Positions 12,579 to 25,650 are shown, numbered from the stretch's first letter. The stretch: DNA of 64,000 nt from Laetiporus sulphureus 93-53 (GCF_001632365.1 NW_024468576.1:92493-156492); one strand, 5' to 3'. The notes: generated by a model not told the origin, from the sequence alone. Translations and numbers: made by a program.

Positions 12579-15553
12579 TCAAAGAACGTTCCTGGCTACT
12601 GTCTCCCAGATAGCAATTGGTTTGTTCACACTTGTGGGACCGCATAAAGTATTTGCACATCAGGTCGGCACGTATGAATGAGGGCCGGAGTCAGAATGGC
12701 TGTCAAGTCAAAAAAGAACTCAGAACTGACATGTCCGCGGTCAGCGGAAGATTCACGTCCGCGGGATGATCTTGCCACTCTGTACATGCGTCAGCCAATA
12801 GCGCGATTCATGCACGAACGCTGACCTTCCGGTCGCGATGGATCATCTATGCCAAATCCGAGCCTCCATGTGATGCCTTGAATACTATTCGTCTTGCTGT
12901 TATCATGAAGAGAAGGCGCTCAGCACGACTGCATATAGCAAAGGCTAAAAGCACATACAAATCAGGGGGAGCCAACGAGTGGTTCTTAAGCCCAGCCGTC
13001 TAGGATTTATCAAGGCAACAGACTTGTAAGATATTTGGAAGAGCTGCACACCTTGATTTCCGTGTCGATATCAGCAAACCGCGTGGATTGACCACCTACG
13101 ATTCCGCAATACTGCTGTGGAACGTCAGCCTTGCCACCGACGACGACTGTCTTGGTTCCCTCTTCCTTTGACATGGCTATCTAGAAACCGATGTTTCAAC
13201 TGCATCGCTTCTGATGATGTGACGACATACACTGAACAACGAGCACGAACTTTCACATCTAGAACGCCGTCGGCACAACCCCATTTCTGTTGCGATAGAA
13301 TCTGAGAAGACATTGGGAGAACTTACCTCCCGTTACTAACGATGGTCACCTTCTTTGGATCGAATAGCGCTTCTGTCGGAGGGTCCGTCTCGAACGGCTG
13401 GCACTCGTCACCTAGCCTGGATGGTTGAGAAAAGCCATCAATATCAAATCACGAATGAGGTCGTAAACATACAACCTCTGGCTGAACGCGTCCTCCCGCC
13501 GGTTGACGATCTTCTCCACCGGAGGGTACAGCCAATCTAACGACGCCGGAAATGGAGTATTGTTAGCGAATTCCCAATTCAAGGGGTTGTACAGCAGTTG
13601 GTTCTCAGGATCGGCACCACTCGCGATCTCTTGGACGATAAACTGCGCAAGAGGACCTGCACGGGTCTGGGTTTGCAAGCCTGCCTGCGGGATAGTGGTG
13701 TTCTTCGGACCGGCAATCTACATGCAACACCATTGTCTATTTGAGTATCCTGATACCGAGAAAGTTAGGAGATGCCACCCACCAGACGATGCAGCCACTG
13801 CAAAGAGGAAGGTGATACTTTAGGCTCGGGATAAAGCTTTATTTCAAAAGACTCACATGGGCAATACAAATGTAGCCTGTCGCGCGACCAGTGGTAAATG
13901 AATATTGCATCGCATGCACTCGTGCGGACTAACTCACCACCACCGTTATTCGTCTATTCAAAAAGGTTCGCTTGAGGAACGTTATCGGATATCAGATAAG
14001 ATAAGATCGCACCACGTCAACGATCAACCGATCGGCACCCTGCTCCTTCAAGCCCTGCAAACCGTCCAGCAAGCTCCGCTGCAGATTCTTGAAAGAGCTT
14101 GCCGAGAAGCTTCCAAGTGCCAGAACACCAGTCCGGCTATCGTTCAGCATATGAAATTGCGCGACACCAGAGCTCCCATTCAGCGCAGATGGCGGCGTGA
14201 GACGTGGTGGCAGCTCGCCACTCTGTTGCGGCTCAGCGTTCACAAGGGCATTCATATGATGCTTGCGTCTTCGAACCTCAATGATTGTCGGTATGCGAAG
14301 GGGCTGCTGCCGCCTTTCGGAATCGGAGGTCACATCGGCTTCGGCGTAGAGATCTACGCCGTTTGTGCTATTCGTTGCAATACAGTTATCAACTCGTAAC
14401 GAGGCAGCATCCCTCCATGGCGATGCAGATGGTGATATGCGGGAGCGGTATGGGAGCTAATTCGATTACTTCCATGCATAGAAGCACGATCGAGAGCAAC
14501 GCACCACGATTGTATCGTTCTTGTCGCTGCCCAGCCGTTGTATGGTCAGAATCACGGAGTCGATTAGCGGTAGGCTTTGCTGCGCAAAGTTACCCATGAC
14601 ATAGACCCAACCTGTTTCAGCTCGGTTGTAGCTGGAGAAGAATCTGGCAACCACAATAAGCAGCACATCGGCCGAAGGGCTTTAGGAATCTTACGAGTTT
14701 TGGCGTGTTCCGTATCCCTGATAGCCTCCCGTGATCAGTGCATTAGCATTAACCGCAACAAAGGGATCAACGCCATCAATAAGCAGGACTTTGGCACCGG
14801 ACAGCTGTTGAATAGGTGTCAACACATCTTTGCGAGCGTGCGGTAATGTCTCACTGAGCTCAGTTGGCCTTTCAGTTCTCCAGGAAGCGCCTCCTGCCAC
14901 CATTCGATTTCTTCTCCGAACTCAGCGGATGCGACCTCGAATGCTTCTGGTGCGATGTGCACATGCTGGCTCCCATCAGATTCCGTCAGTAGCACAAGCG
15001 ATGTAGGCACGTATGTCATAAATAGTGCTAGCAAATGCCGTCAGCACAGATTGTGGCTAATGGTATCCGACCTTATAGTCATAGCATAGGTTGATGTAGA
15101 CGCAATGCCCATCATTGAGCCTCTTGAAAGCCCGAGATAGGTCAAGGTGAAAGTCAAAATCCGAGGCGTGCTTCTGGCTACTGATTCGTGCCAAGTCCGC
15201 CAAGATGTCCTCATGTACATCATTGGAGAAAGGCGGAGGTGCCAGACGCTGATAGTTGACTGAAGTATGGAAAGCCAACGTCTTGTTCACGACCTCTATG
15301 ATCTTTAAGACAATGATCTACCTTTCAGCGGGATTTTGACTGGGCGAGCACGTACATTCTCCTTGATATCAGTCTCCACTGAGAATGAGGTGAAGCAAGC
15401 CCTGACGTTCTGAGGCGAGACCCAGGTTTGATTCGCAATGGCGGAACAAGGATCTCTGTGCACGATCGGAGTCGCCCATATAGCAGCTATGAGACCGCCG
15501 AGAAGCACTGCGAGAGCATCGCGTGCCATTTTCCCGGGCTTCCAACCGATCAT
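12579..15553 (-). CDS. Secreted S41-family (tail-specific/CPAF-like) peptidase homologue, intron-rich, one doubtful junction
   Basis: Extracellular serine-peptidase-like protein of the fungal S41 family. Exons (minus): 15553-15356, 15293-15078 (or 15072), 15027-14855, 14804-14695, 14643-14505, 14456-14013, 13953-13938, 13876-13857, 13797-13783, 13717-13473, 13416-13327, 13258-13231, 13180-13052, 12999-12959, 12896-12826, 12779-12731, 12630-12579. Signal peptide in MARDALAVLLGGLIAAIWA (ATG 15529 is an alternative start). Seen: LNDGHC with the putative active-site His, LIVDV/TNNGGG formed across three tiny exons, and ESSCSLFS with the likely nucleophile Ser in a 28-nt exon. The C-terminus EEWQDHPADVNLPLTAD runs to IAIWETVA. 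Exons 3-17 close in phase (540 codons). At exon 2/3 the only GT donor (15071) leaves the frame one base short, so the gene is either frameshifted there or uses a non-canonical donor. Confidence 0.78.
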
Positions 15554-15757
15554 CTACGCAGTCCGACCGCGTAAGCTTGCAAGCTCACCGGCACCGCTCA
15601 GGCTGTGGCGGTAAGAGGACAGCTAATTGAACAAGGGCTTGCGCCAGAGGAGGCGCGCGACGCGTCTGGGCGCTTAGCGCACCTTTTGTCCTCGGAACAT
15701 GCCATGTCAACGAACATAATTACCCGCTTCGACACTATGGCACAAGCAGACAGCAAG

Positions 15758-15766
15758 GTTATATAG
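15758..15766 (-). promoter_or_regulatory. Candidate TATA box of the S41-like gene
   Basis: CTATATAAC read on the minus strand, about 205 bp upstream of the ATG. A donor/acceptor pair just before the ATG (acceptor TGCGTAG) suggests a leader intron in between. Confidence 0.4.
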
Positions 15767-15872
15767 TTCACATAAACAATGCAAATACTGCTCTCGACAA
15801 CAATCGTCCATGTCAATCTGTGGACACTAAACTACACTGCATTGCCCTCGATGCATTCGCAAGGTAGACATA

Positions 15873-18800
15873 TCACGGCACACCAGCCATTTTCTTGAGC
15901 ATGGTAAACTCGTTCTTGCCCGTTGCTTTGCACAAAGCGTGGAATTTAGATGTCGGATCTGCAAGAAGGACGTGTGGCTTGTCAAATTCCGCGATTCGGC
16001 CTTGGTCAAGGAGCATGACCTGCGTGCGACGCTCAGAATGACGTGGAAGAGCAATAAACCTATTTACGCTCACCCGATCATAGTCTATCACCGTGCGTAA
16101 TCTATGTGCAATGGTGAGGATCGTGCTCTCGGCAAACTCGCTGTAGTCGCGGGGTCAGTCGTCGAAGCACTCGCTTATGAGCTTTGTACGCACTGTCGTA
16201 TTGTCTTCCCGATCAACTCATCCGTCGCATAGTCGACACTGCAGTCATTGAGTCTTGTTTTCAGAACTATCACCCGTAGCGCTTACCTCGCAGTTGCCTG
16301 GAACGTTCACGATAGGCTTTCCCGAAATCATTTATAATATCTAAATGCGCGTACCTCATCCATCAGAAGAACCTTCGTTCGCTTGAGAATGGCTCGCGCC
16401 ATGCAGAGCAATTGCTTCTCACTGTCGTTACGTTGACTTTCTAGCACAGTGAGGTGGTGGCCAGTACTCACCCGGTGGAAAAATTCTCTCCGCCCTCGGA
16501 GACCGGAGAATCTAGGTTGCGGAACACATTGGCATTCACAGTCTCAAGATCCTCATCAGATCTATCGCCCGCCGGTATCAGATGGACCCGGCGAAGCGCC
16601 TCATACTGAGCATATCAGAAGTCAAGGTCGAGTCCACAGAAGTATGAACAAACACACGATCTCTGCATCTTCATATTCATTGAACACATCTAACGTAGAC
16701 CTCAACGTCCCACTGAGAATGGTTGGATCCTCTGTGAAGCGCAGTGATCAGTTTCATAGCTTCGAAAAACGACTCAAATAACTGACGAGGAATAATTGTA
16801 AGCTTGCCGCGCAGGTCAGTAAGACCCATTTTCGAGATGTCTAGTCCATCGATGAGGATTCGGCCTTCGGTCGGTTCTACGAAACGGAAGAAGGACAGGG
16901 CCAGGGTACTCTTGCCTGATCCGGTCCTTCCGAGCACACCGACCTTCTCTCCCGGCTCTATTCTGAAAGTGAGGTTGTGCAGCACATTTGGCAAGTCGGG
17001 CTAGTTTCCCCAGTTTAAACTTGGCGACCATATAACCTGAGTCCAGTGCTTACTGCATAGCGGATCACTAGGTTCTCGCAGACGATTTCACCCTTCTCCG
17101 GCCATGCCGCAGGAGGTCTGGGCTCGATAAATTCTGGCGGTTCTCGAGGAAGCTCAGAAAATTCTTTGATACGCTCAACAGCGACCTAAGGCAATTACGG
17201 CCGTCAGTCACAGCCCCACCATTGAAAACTCCAGACTGACCATCGATTGTTCCAAGCCAACGAATCGACGGACCTATAATTTTGAAGGTTCGAGATTTCT
17301 ACGGCATGTTTGAAACAGCCACGCTTACCAAAAAGAGTAGCTGGATGATGTATGGTTAGCATTGCCATAGGTCTGACGAGATAAAGGTCACATACGTCAT
17401 TCAGCACCGTCGAAGCGAACGCGAGGGCGAACCCAGCCAGAGACGCATTGATACTGGGGGTGAGGATGGCGATGAAGGCGGTAACGCCGACGACAGCGCT
17501 GGAAAGAAGGTTGAATCGCGCAGATAGCCAACGATTCACTTGATTGAAATTATCAGAGGTATGTACCTCCGGTCGCAATGAGACATGCATACCTCCCCAC
17601 ATCCAATAGTACGGGTTTGCATTCTACAGTGATCGAGTCAGGCGCGGCTTCTAAAGTGGAATAGGCCCGCCTACCGTATCGACGCAACGCAACATGTCCC
17701 TCATGAACTTAGTCGAAGCACCGAAGGCGCGCAACACCGTCACTCCTGCTATAGTCTCGCCATAGATAGAGTATAAAGGAGAGCGTGTCACAGAATCTGC
17801 ACAAGATTGTTAGAAAATAGCTAGTTCATTCAATTGCTCTTGCTTACCCAATCTGCGCATGTCTCGCGAAGTCTGACCGTAAACCTATATAACGTAATGA
17901 GGAGATGACATTTTATCTTCACAAACATTCAGTGGAATCTTGCGGTACTTACTTTGCCAACTAGATCAAAGAGATGAGCAGGCAATCGGGAAGCCAGAAC
18001 ACATAAATCAACTTACTGCTGTAGTATAAGGTGCCAAACAAGACGGCTGCCAATAGAAACGGGAAGCCGCCAACATATGTGATGGTAATGAACGTCGTCG
18101 TCACGGAGAAACAGTATACGACACTTCGTCCAAAATTGTCTGGAAGAGAACTGTCGACACCTATAGACAAAATCATGAGGACGAATAAGGATTTATTGAC
18201 AAGAAAACTACCTTCGAAGTCCTTTCCAAAACGGTTCAAAAGCCGTCCGCGAGATATCGTATCATGGAACCGGATATTTGCGAACAGCACGCCCTCGAGC
18301 AGACCTGAGCATCGATGAGAAAATGCGAGGAATTATATGAAGAATCTTACGTTTATGTAGGACAGTGGAAGCGTGGATACCGCCGTAGTCTGGCAGGACA
18401 TGTGTCAATGTATATAGCTACCGTGCATCCATCGTACTCACATACAACAAACCATCGCAGAGTTGTCAAGACGACACCTAAAGACATTATCAGAATGAAG
18501 GGGATATCTGCAATCGTGAGACGTTACCTATGCAAGTAATCTGGACATCACGAATGTTATACAAGCGCGAAAGAACGTAGAACGTAGATTACTTACAGCG
18601 GCGTAGACCGTGATGTAGAACATTGCGCTCTTCGGCTCGCCTGTGTCCGTAGACGACCCAGTCCATATGCTGTGAACAGAGCTCGGTCTTTCCTGCACGG
18701 TACGCCTGAAGCACGATACATACCGAAGCCATCCATTCTCAGCCACTGGGCTCAACGCTGCGAGCAGCAGTGCAGCCACGAAAACAATCCAAAAGCCCCA

Positions 18801-21800
18801 TTCGCCGCAAGCGCCAAGATAGGCTGTCCAGACATCCTTGCCAATGTGTCCTACAGCGCGTTTCTCCTCCTCGATGAGTTTCCGAGGCACCTTCTTCGGC
18901 CCTGCTTTGACGTCGGCTTCCGTACCAGCTGCAGTCGACGTCGTCTCAGAGCCGTCCTCCGTGATCTCTGTAGAATATTCCTGGACGGGCACAAGTTCCT
19001 CAACTGTCTCGACCGCAGTTTCCTCCTTATCGTCTTCTTTATCAGCAACGCCTGACTGAACCAACGTGCTCATGACCCCAGATGAGCGGAAGCCGTCGAC
19101 GTCGCCTTGATATTGCACTCTACCATTATCGAGCGCAACGACGTACTCTGCGCCAGGAGCACAAAGCTGCACGTGGTGCGATACCAGAATCACGGTTCGT
19201 CCAGTCATCAGATCGCCTTTCAGGCACTCGTGGTACAGGTGACGAGCAGTGTGAGCATCGACTGGGAACGGAATGAGTAAGACCACGAGGCGATCACTAC
19301 AACTACGAGACTTACCAGCGGACAGCACGTCGTCCAAGAGAAGGACTGAGGCCCGTGAGTAGACCGCACGAGCGAGTGACACTGATAAATTCTCGTCAGT
19401 AAGTCTGCCGGTAATTTGTAATATGGTACTGCACCTCTGGCTTTCTGGCCACCTGATAGATTCACCTAACAATATATATTCAGATCGCGATGCACCACCC
19501 AAAAGCGAGCCCTCGTAACACTCACTCCTTTCTCCCCGATCTCGGACATATCACCATCCTCGAGAATCTTGAGGTCACTCTCGAGAGCACACACCTGGAG
19601 AGTCTTGCGATAACGTTCCTCGACGTATGGCAAGTCGAACAGGATGTTGTCTGCGAACGCACGTGAGCATGCGATAACAATGAATAATTTGCGGAAAATA
19701 CCTTTTATGGAGGCATTGCGAAGCCAAGCAGACTGCACAAAGATCGATCATGCAATCAAAGACAGATATACTCGAAGACTAACCTGAGGAACATAAGCGC
19801 AGACACCCTCGACTACCCACTCTTCCTCGGGTACGACCACACCAGCAAACGAAGAGATGGTATCTGGAGGTGTACGAGGAGATATCACCTGTCCCGCCAG
19901 TACATCGGCCTCTCCCAACAGTGCTAAACATCGATGTATCAGCTCGCCGGACAGTTTGACAAGGCAGAACAGCAGTCTTACAAAGCAGCAGCAGTGACTT
20001 TCCACTTCCAAGCCTGCCGCATATCAATGTGAGCTCGCCGAGCGGAAAGTTGAGCGAGAGATCAAGGAGAGTGAACTTCTGCTGGGGAGTCGACGCGACG
20101 GACGGAATCGCGCTCGCTCCATGTACGCGATCCTGTGGCCAGGTGATCGTTGCATTTTGTAGTATGATGGGATGAGGTTGGCCATCCAGAGGTTCAACCT
20201 TGGCTACTTCCTGGCCGAGCAAGTACTTCTCGATGCGCCTCATTGACACAAGAGACTAGGCAGTGTATAAGTACGGGACAGTAAAAGAATGTCGAATAGT
20301 ACACACTTGGAGCATGTTGATGAATGTCTCTGGAAGTGCATTGAGAGCAAACTTCATTTCGTTGAAGACTTACATTGGTTGTCAAGATAATTTGCAAAAA
20401 ATAAACAACGAATTGGACGCACTGCTAATCTTCGAGGAGAGACCATTGATCATTAAGGCCTAAGAAGTAAGCTCTACATGAAAGCACTCACAGATGTAAA
20501 CGCAATAGACGGCGTCAGCACTTGCTGGCGAACGACGGCGAAGTGCCAGAACGAGACGAGCGTGACGACGATAGGAGTTGAGTTCCTGTGCGGAGCAGAA
20601 ATGAACACAAGCCTTGAGCTGCACGCAGTAATCGCACACACCAAATTGCATTGAATAGAACCTATAAAACAATGAGTGATAGGTTCACCGTATAAATTAA
20701 AAAAAACGACAAGCCCATACCTCAATATGGTAATTCAGGCGTTGGTATTTTAGCTCCTTGGCACGGATCTTCATAACCCTCTCCTCGAAGCTGCGCTCCC
20801 AAGCCATGAACTGACGTTGCACAACTGTCAATTATTCATCACCATAGCGGCAGCGTAACCCTCTCACTTTCAGCATTCTGATGCCACCAAGGATCTGGAG
20901 CGATGGAGATCAGCACATTACATACTGGCATGTGATCCTTTACTCACCTCGTTCATCAACGAAACACGTTCATCGCGTGCTTTCATGAGATTGTCCTGAG
21001 CTCCAACGACGACCTTGCCGGCAAAGTGGTTCAAGGGCAGAAACAGACACGTCACCGCCAGTCCGATGAAACATGATATACCTAAGGAAAGCATGAATTA
21101 ACGCTCTACCCATACATAGCCCACCCATGAGACATACCGAGGAGGTTATACAGGAACAGTGTCCCGATCACGATCTCAACAGGTGAATCTGCGGCATCAA
21201 TGAGCCAAATTACTTCTTCAGGCGAACAAAGCCTTCGTACCGATCAGAGTGAACAAATGCCAAGCAAACTCGCTCACGCGGTCCACATCCGTGGTCATAA
21301 GGGTCATAATCTGCGCCTTGCTCGAGAAGTCGTCTTCCTCTTTCTCTTTTGACTTTCCATCTCCACTCGCCGCGCTACTTGTCGCGCCATCTGAGGCAGC
21401 CGCAGGACCTGACGATGACGCGACGTCCTTGCGCACAAGCGTCTTCGCAAACAGTATTGAGTTAAGCTGCACCTTGAGGCGGACTTGCAACGTAGTAGTT
21501 GATAGCGACCACAATTGCCCGGTAACTGTCGGGTACATCAGAACAACCTGGCCGCTCTGCCGCGTCACATATCACTCACTAAGGTGTGTTATCGCATTGC
21601 TAACGAACAGCCCAGTGCAGTAGACCCATCCCCACCCTCGGTTCGTCCTGTCAGGGTCCACCTCCAAATAATACACGACATTCCGAAGGAAGAATGCTGG
21701 CGTATAGAATAGCACAGCAGCTACAGCGGCAAGCACCACGACGGCCATAATCATTCTCGCATTCACGCGCACCAAGCGGTACAGCAGCTCCCATCCCGAA

Positions 21801-22730
21801 CCTGGCTTAGGCTTCCACGATCCCACGCGCAGCTTGTACGCCCGCATTGCCGCCCGCATGGTCGCGAAGAGCGTAGTTGCGCGCATGTCCGCAGGCACGA
21901 TCGGCAGGTCGGCGATCTCGAGGCTCTCCGACGTGTTCCCAAGCATAACAACCTTGGTCGTGTACGAGAACAACAGCGTGTCCCACATTGATGCGCCCCT
22001 GATGCCGCATACATTGTCAGCGTATTGTGTGCTGACCTTCATTATCGTCTTCTCAGAATAGATCTGTTCCGGCGGGAAGTGCAGGGGAGGGCCGCACGGA
22101 GTCGTCGCTGCGATGACGAGTGAGATAGCGTATAGTGTGAATGTCGCATAGAACAGGCCGAGCGGTACTGCGGACACATCCGACGATCCTGTATGTGCAA
22201 GGCGCGAGGATGGTAGGATGGCCGTCGTGAAGAACAGAGCAGTCGCGACAAACGTCAGCGCGGAAAGGTGGACGATATATACAGCATGCGACCCGTCTTG
22301 TTTCCTGACAGACCGTCCAGCGATGATGAGCAGGTAGAGCGCGAAGGCGACATGGAGGGCATGGATTAAGGCTTGGCTGCGGTCGTCGTCTATTGCTGAC
22401 CATCCAAGGCACACGCTCTGAATCGCCAGGATGGAACCCAGGAATATGGAGATGGCGAGCTTACGCAAGCGCATCTATACAAAGATGTCAGTGCAATGAG
22501 GATTCACAGAGAGCCCCACGTACTCGATACCAGAATGCCTCTTCATTCACAGGATACCCGTCAATGCGGTCTTCCGGCTTGGTGACGTCGAACGGATCCC
22601 TCTCTGGCACCTCCTCACTGATGGGTAGCTGAATCTTGCCTCCCTTGGGACGAAAAATCAAAAACACGATCAGACTGCATGCTGCAGCACCGGCTAGGGT
22701 GATGGCGACCGGCAGCTGGTATGGTGGCAT
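15873..22730 (-). CDS. ABC transporter, ABCC/MRP subfamily, full length
   Basis: ATP-driven exporter of organic anions or conjugates in plasma or vacuolar membrane. About 30 exons; traced ones include 22730-22524, 22474-21580, 21525-21241, 20255-19982, 19261-18597, 17185-17054, 17000-16787, 16605-16472 and the last, 16019-15873. N-terminal membrane segments (residues ~8-27 and several more in exon 2) precede TMD1 (TGQLWSLSTTTLQVRLK). NBD1: Walker A GRLGSGKS, signature LSGGQKAR, Walker B VLLLDDVLSAVDAHT with Asp instead of catalytic Glu, switch His in SHHV. An acidic linker (KEDDKEET) leads to TMD2 (LLNRFGKDFEG). NBD2: Walker A GRTGSGKST, Q-loop TIIPQDP across a splice, signature FSTGEKQLL, Walker B LLMDEATASVD, switch TIAHRLRT. 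The NBD1/NBD2 asymmetry is normal for ABCC. All traced junctions keep frame; I see no lesion. Head of a run of co-oriented S41-like, methyltransferase and FMO genes. Confidence 0.92.
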
Positions 22731-24095
22731 TGCGGGTTAGCCGCAGCTGTCCGTCCTGCAAACGAGCTTTTGAGCGATGCCTATCCTTAAAAAATGGACC
22801 CCTTTTGACAGGCGGTCCCGATGATGGGATCAGAATATATGAGTCGGACACTATCAGTACCGAAATTGATGACTGCCGCTGGTCATGCACATTGACGCTG
22901 TCAACACTGCTCCACCTCGCGGGAGCGCCGACGACTGACCTTACCTGAATACTGAGTCAACTCTGCGTCGGTTGTTTCCTGACTGGAGAATATGCGTGCT
23001 CGTCAAGATTAACGACGAGAGAGAACCGCAGCAGGAACGTCGGCGGCGGATACAGCACATGGTGAACGTGCGTGACAGATAAGCGTAACGCCGCAGACGC
23101 GGATCATAATTGGTGTTACGCTACAGCTGCGCGCTGCAGGTCTTCACACGCGAATCCTCCTGCACGCCTGCGCAATTACCTCGGAAATCGTGCTGGCGCT
23201 CTGCACGCGTTCAAGTCGATTTGAACGTCTTCCGGAGTCTTCTTACCCACCAGGAACTCGCCTTCACGCTTCAAGATGATGGTACAATTCGTAAGATAAC
23301 GCGAACGGATCGAAAAAGCCTGTCTGCTTGCTGAAACTTACGAATTTTGAAATTGGGCCGGTGAACAATGTCAGGGAATGCGCTCAATCTGTGAAAAACG
23401 AGATGTCTCTGATAATGACAGCCAAAGGCGAGACTCGGAAGGCCACGTATTTCTCAAAGTTCAACGCACAATTACGCCAGCTCGTATTACCATCCGGACG
23501 TATCGCTCCGGTCACTGCAATCATCCGCGAGTGGTACTGGGCTTACCTGAGGATCACCTTTGCAAGGATCTTTCTCATTTCTATCGGGTCTGCAGACACA
23601 GGTGAGTGATTCCTTGCACTCGGAGGAGCCTCCTGGGAGCAGAGTCTCAGCCGGTTCTGTAGCTTCATCCTGAGCGGCGCGGAGGAAAGTGTATCGAGAA
23701 CGGATGCTCTAATGATACTATTCAATGTAATTTGTGCTTTCTTGTATACCCTCATCATTGATCGGACTGCAAATTCTCGCCACCGGCTGAATGTCATGCA
23801 TGTTTGCGCTCCACCGCGCATCGGTCTGGACTCTGGGCGACCGGTACATTGCTTTCAATGATGACCTGGTGAGCATCTATAGCCAGATAATTACTCACCG
23901 TTGAGCCTCAGACATTGATGCTTGAACAGACGACCAACAAGAGCACGTTGACGCGACAAGCTCCACCCACTCTCTCAATGCTAGGCTGCGGCCCACACGG
24001 TAACATGATGGCTGGAATTTGATTCATTGTGATACAATCCTCGGAGATACTAGCATTCAACAAAGTCGAATCAACGAGGTCGTTACCTACCCTAT
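22731..24095. other. Intergenic, 1.36 kb upstream of the ABC transporter
   Basis: Short open frames only (for example 23328-23609 +, 23543-23821 -), overlapping each other and lacking motifs. No TATA-like box close to the transporter ATG was found. Confidence 0.4.
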
Positions 24096-24809
24096 CTAAC
24101 CTCCATGTGCATCATCTGGTCTCGCGGCAGCCGAGATCTCTGCCACACCGATACAGTACTCTCTCGCCTCGTCCACGAAGAGCGAACCGGAGCATGGTCT
24201 CTTCTCTGCACAATGCCATCGTGTTCCGTGCGAAGATGGCATGGCGATCAGCACGGCGATCTGGAGCTTTCCAATCTGCAGATCGTCCGGCACTCTGCCA
24301 GCAGGCAGCTTTTCAGCTCTGACGGCTGGGCTACGACGTTCAAACAGTAGTCGTCGAGAGCGATGGGGGAGAGCCGGGCCGCTGGCATAGTCGCTCGCTC
24401 GCGGCAGGAACCTGGCGGACAGTGGCTGTCGCATCATTGAGTCCGTACGCAAGCGGCACTCACCCTCGGGTGCTGGTCGGACAACGTTACTTACCAAAAT
24501 TGTCTGCCATCTCCCGCCAATATCCCCTCTATTCTTCTTCTGTGAGTCCCCAACACCATCATGCCTCAGTTCCAGGCCAGCACACATGTCCCACAGTCGC
24601 GGCTTTTCGACCAGCGGGCGCTCTATAGGTATCACCCGCCTGGTGGGGTTCATGAAGCTCATGCTCGGGTAAACGCGGCGGAGTACGACGATGGACAGAA
24701 CGGCGCCGATGAAAAGGCCCGACGCGAGGAAGACAAGGATGAGTGGGGGGCCGTCGGTCGATTGAGCGACTGTTGCGGGCGTGCCATCGATCGACGTGAT
24801 ATCAGACAT
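24096..24809 (-). CDS. Small single-pass membrane protein, unnamed fungal family (copy A)
   Basis: Two exons, 24809-24495 and 24425-24096 (315 + 330 nt, 214 aa), joined by a 69-nt GT..AG intron. A short Ser/Thr-rich N-terminus leads to one hydrophobic helix (LILVFLASGLFIGAVLSIVV, residues ~22-42) and a basic stop-transfer RRVYPS. Then comes KPRLWDM, and after the intron PLSARF. Later GKLQIAVLIAMPSSH, and EYCIGVAEI near the end. I do not know a function. The same order of motifs and the same intron position recur in the gene at 30675-31382, so these are paralogues. The likely orientation is a short outer N-terminus and a ~170-residue cytosolic part, by the positive-inside rule. The ATG at 24809 was chosen because the conserved part begins there; an upstream ATG at 24845 is possible. 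Confidence 0.7.
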   Translation of the reverse strand: MSDITSIDGTPATVAQSTDGPPLILVFLASGLFIGAVLSIVVLRRVYPSMSFMNPTRRVIPIERPLVEKPRLWDMCAGLELRHDGVGDSQKKNRGDIGGRWQTILVSNVVRPAPEGECRLRTDSMMRQPLSARFLPRASDYASGPALPHRSRRLLFERRSPAVRAEKLPAGRVPDDLQIGKLQIAVLIAMPSSHGTRWHCAEKRPCSGSLFVDEAREYCIGVAEISAAARPDDAHGG

Positions 24810-24935
24810 GCAGGGCGCGCAACGGGCAATGTTTGGCCTCCACAAAGACTGTCATACACAAAGAGCAATTTGGGTATATGTTACCGTCCAGCGAGGACGT
24901 GCTGTGGGCAGAGGGGATTATTATGCAGGGCCGGA

Positions 24936-24945
24936 GCTATATAGC
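24936..24945 (-). promoter_or_regulatory. Candidate TATA box of membrane protein copy A
   Basis: Palindromic GCTATATAGC about 127 bp upstream of the ATG at 24809 on the minus strand. Confidence 0.35.
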
Positions 24946-25650
24946 TCACCTGTCCACGGGAGCTTCCTCAAGTCCGCCCGAACGGGGATCATCATCCCAG
25001 AGGCGTCAGGAAGCACCCGAAGACCCACATTCGATACGGAATCAACGGTGGACACCCCGCATTGCGCAAGTGCCCCGGCCTTCGCAGTGGTGTTGTGACT
25101 TGGCGGGCACGGGCCGGCAACGATGAGAATCATGAGACATACATTCAGAGCAACGATCGTCGGACTTCCCGCGAACGTGGAGACTCTCAATTGCCGTGTG
25201 TACCGAGTGGGAGCAAGCGCATCATGCAAAGCCGACAAATGAGGGCGTAGGCAGGGCGTTGGGCTTTGGACGGAGACGATCACGGGTCAGACGTGGATTT
25301 ATAGAACTCACGGATGCTGCTTGCCGCTCATGATCCTCCCACCCAAAAGGCTGCCGAACGTCTTGGGGTGCGATTGTTACTCGATTGAGGAAAATTAAAC
25401 TTTAACACGGAGGCTTCTAGTGCGGTCATTGTGGCGCCAAGTAGTTCACGCAGACCGTCTCGAAGAAATCTGCATACCCCATATACGCGACGACGACGAT
25501 GACACAGTAGTCACCGGAAGGCTTGCGGCTGATCGGACTAGGAAAAGACTGTGTCACGAGCTGATAGCTGAAGCGCTGACCCATAGTGGAGTGGAAGGAT
25601 GAGTGAAGAAAAGTAGCACACACTACGCGACCCTACCGTTCCATGCAGCT
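24946..25650. other. Intergenic between LCP5 3' end and membrane protein copy A
   Basis: About 700 bp; an open frame at 24921-25283 (-) has no motif and crosses the TATA-like site, so I do not call it. Nothing else seen. Confidence 0.35.
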
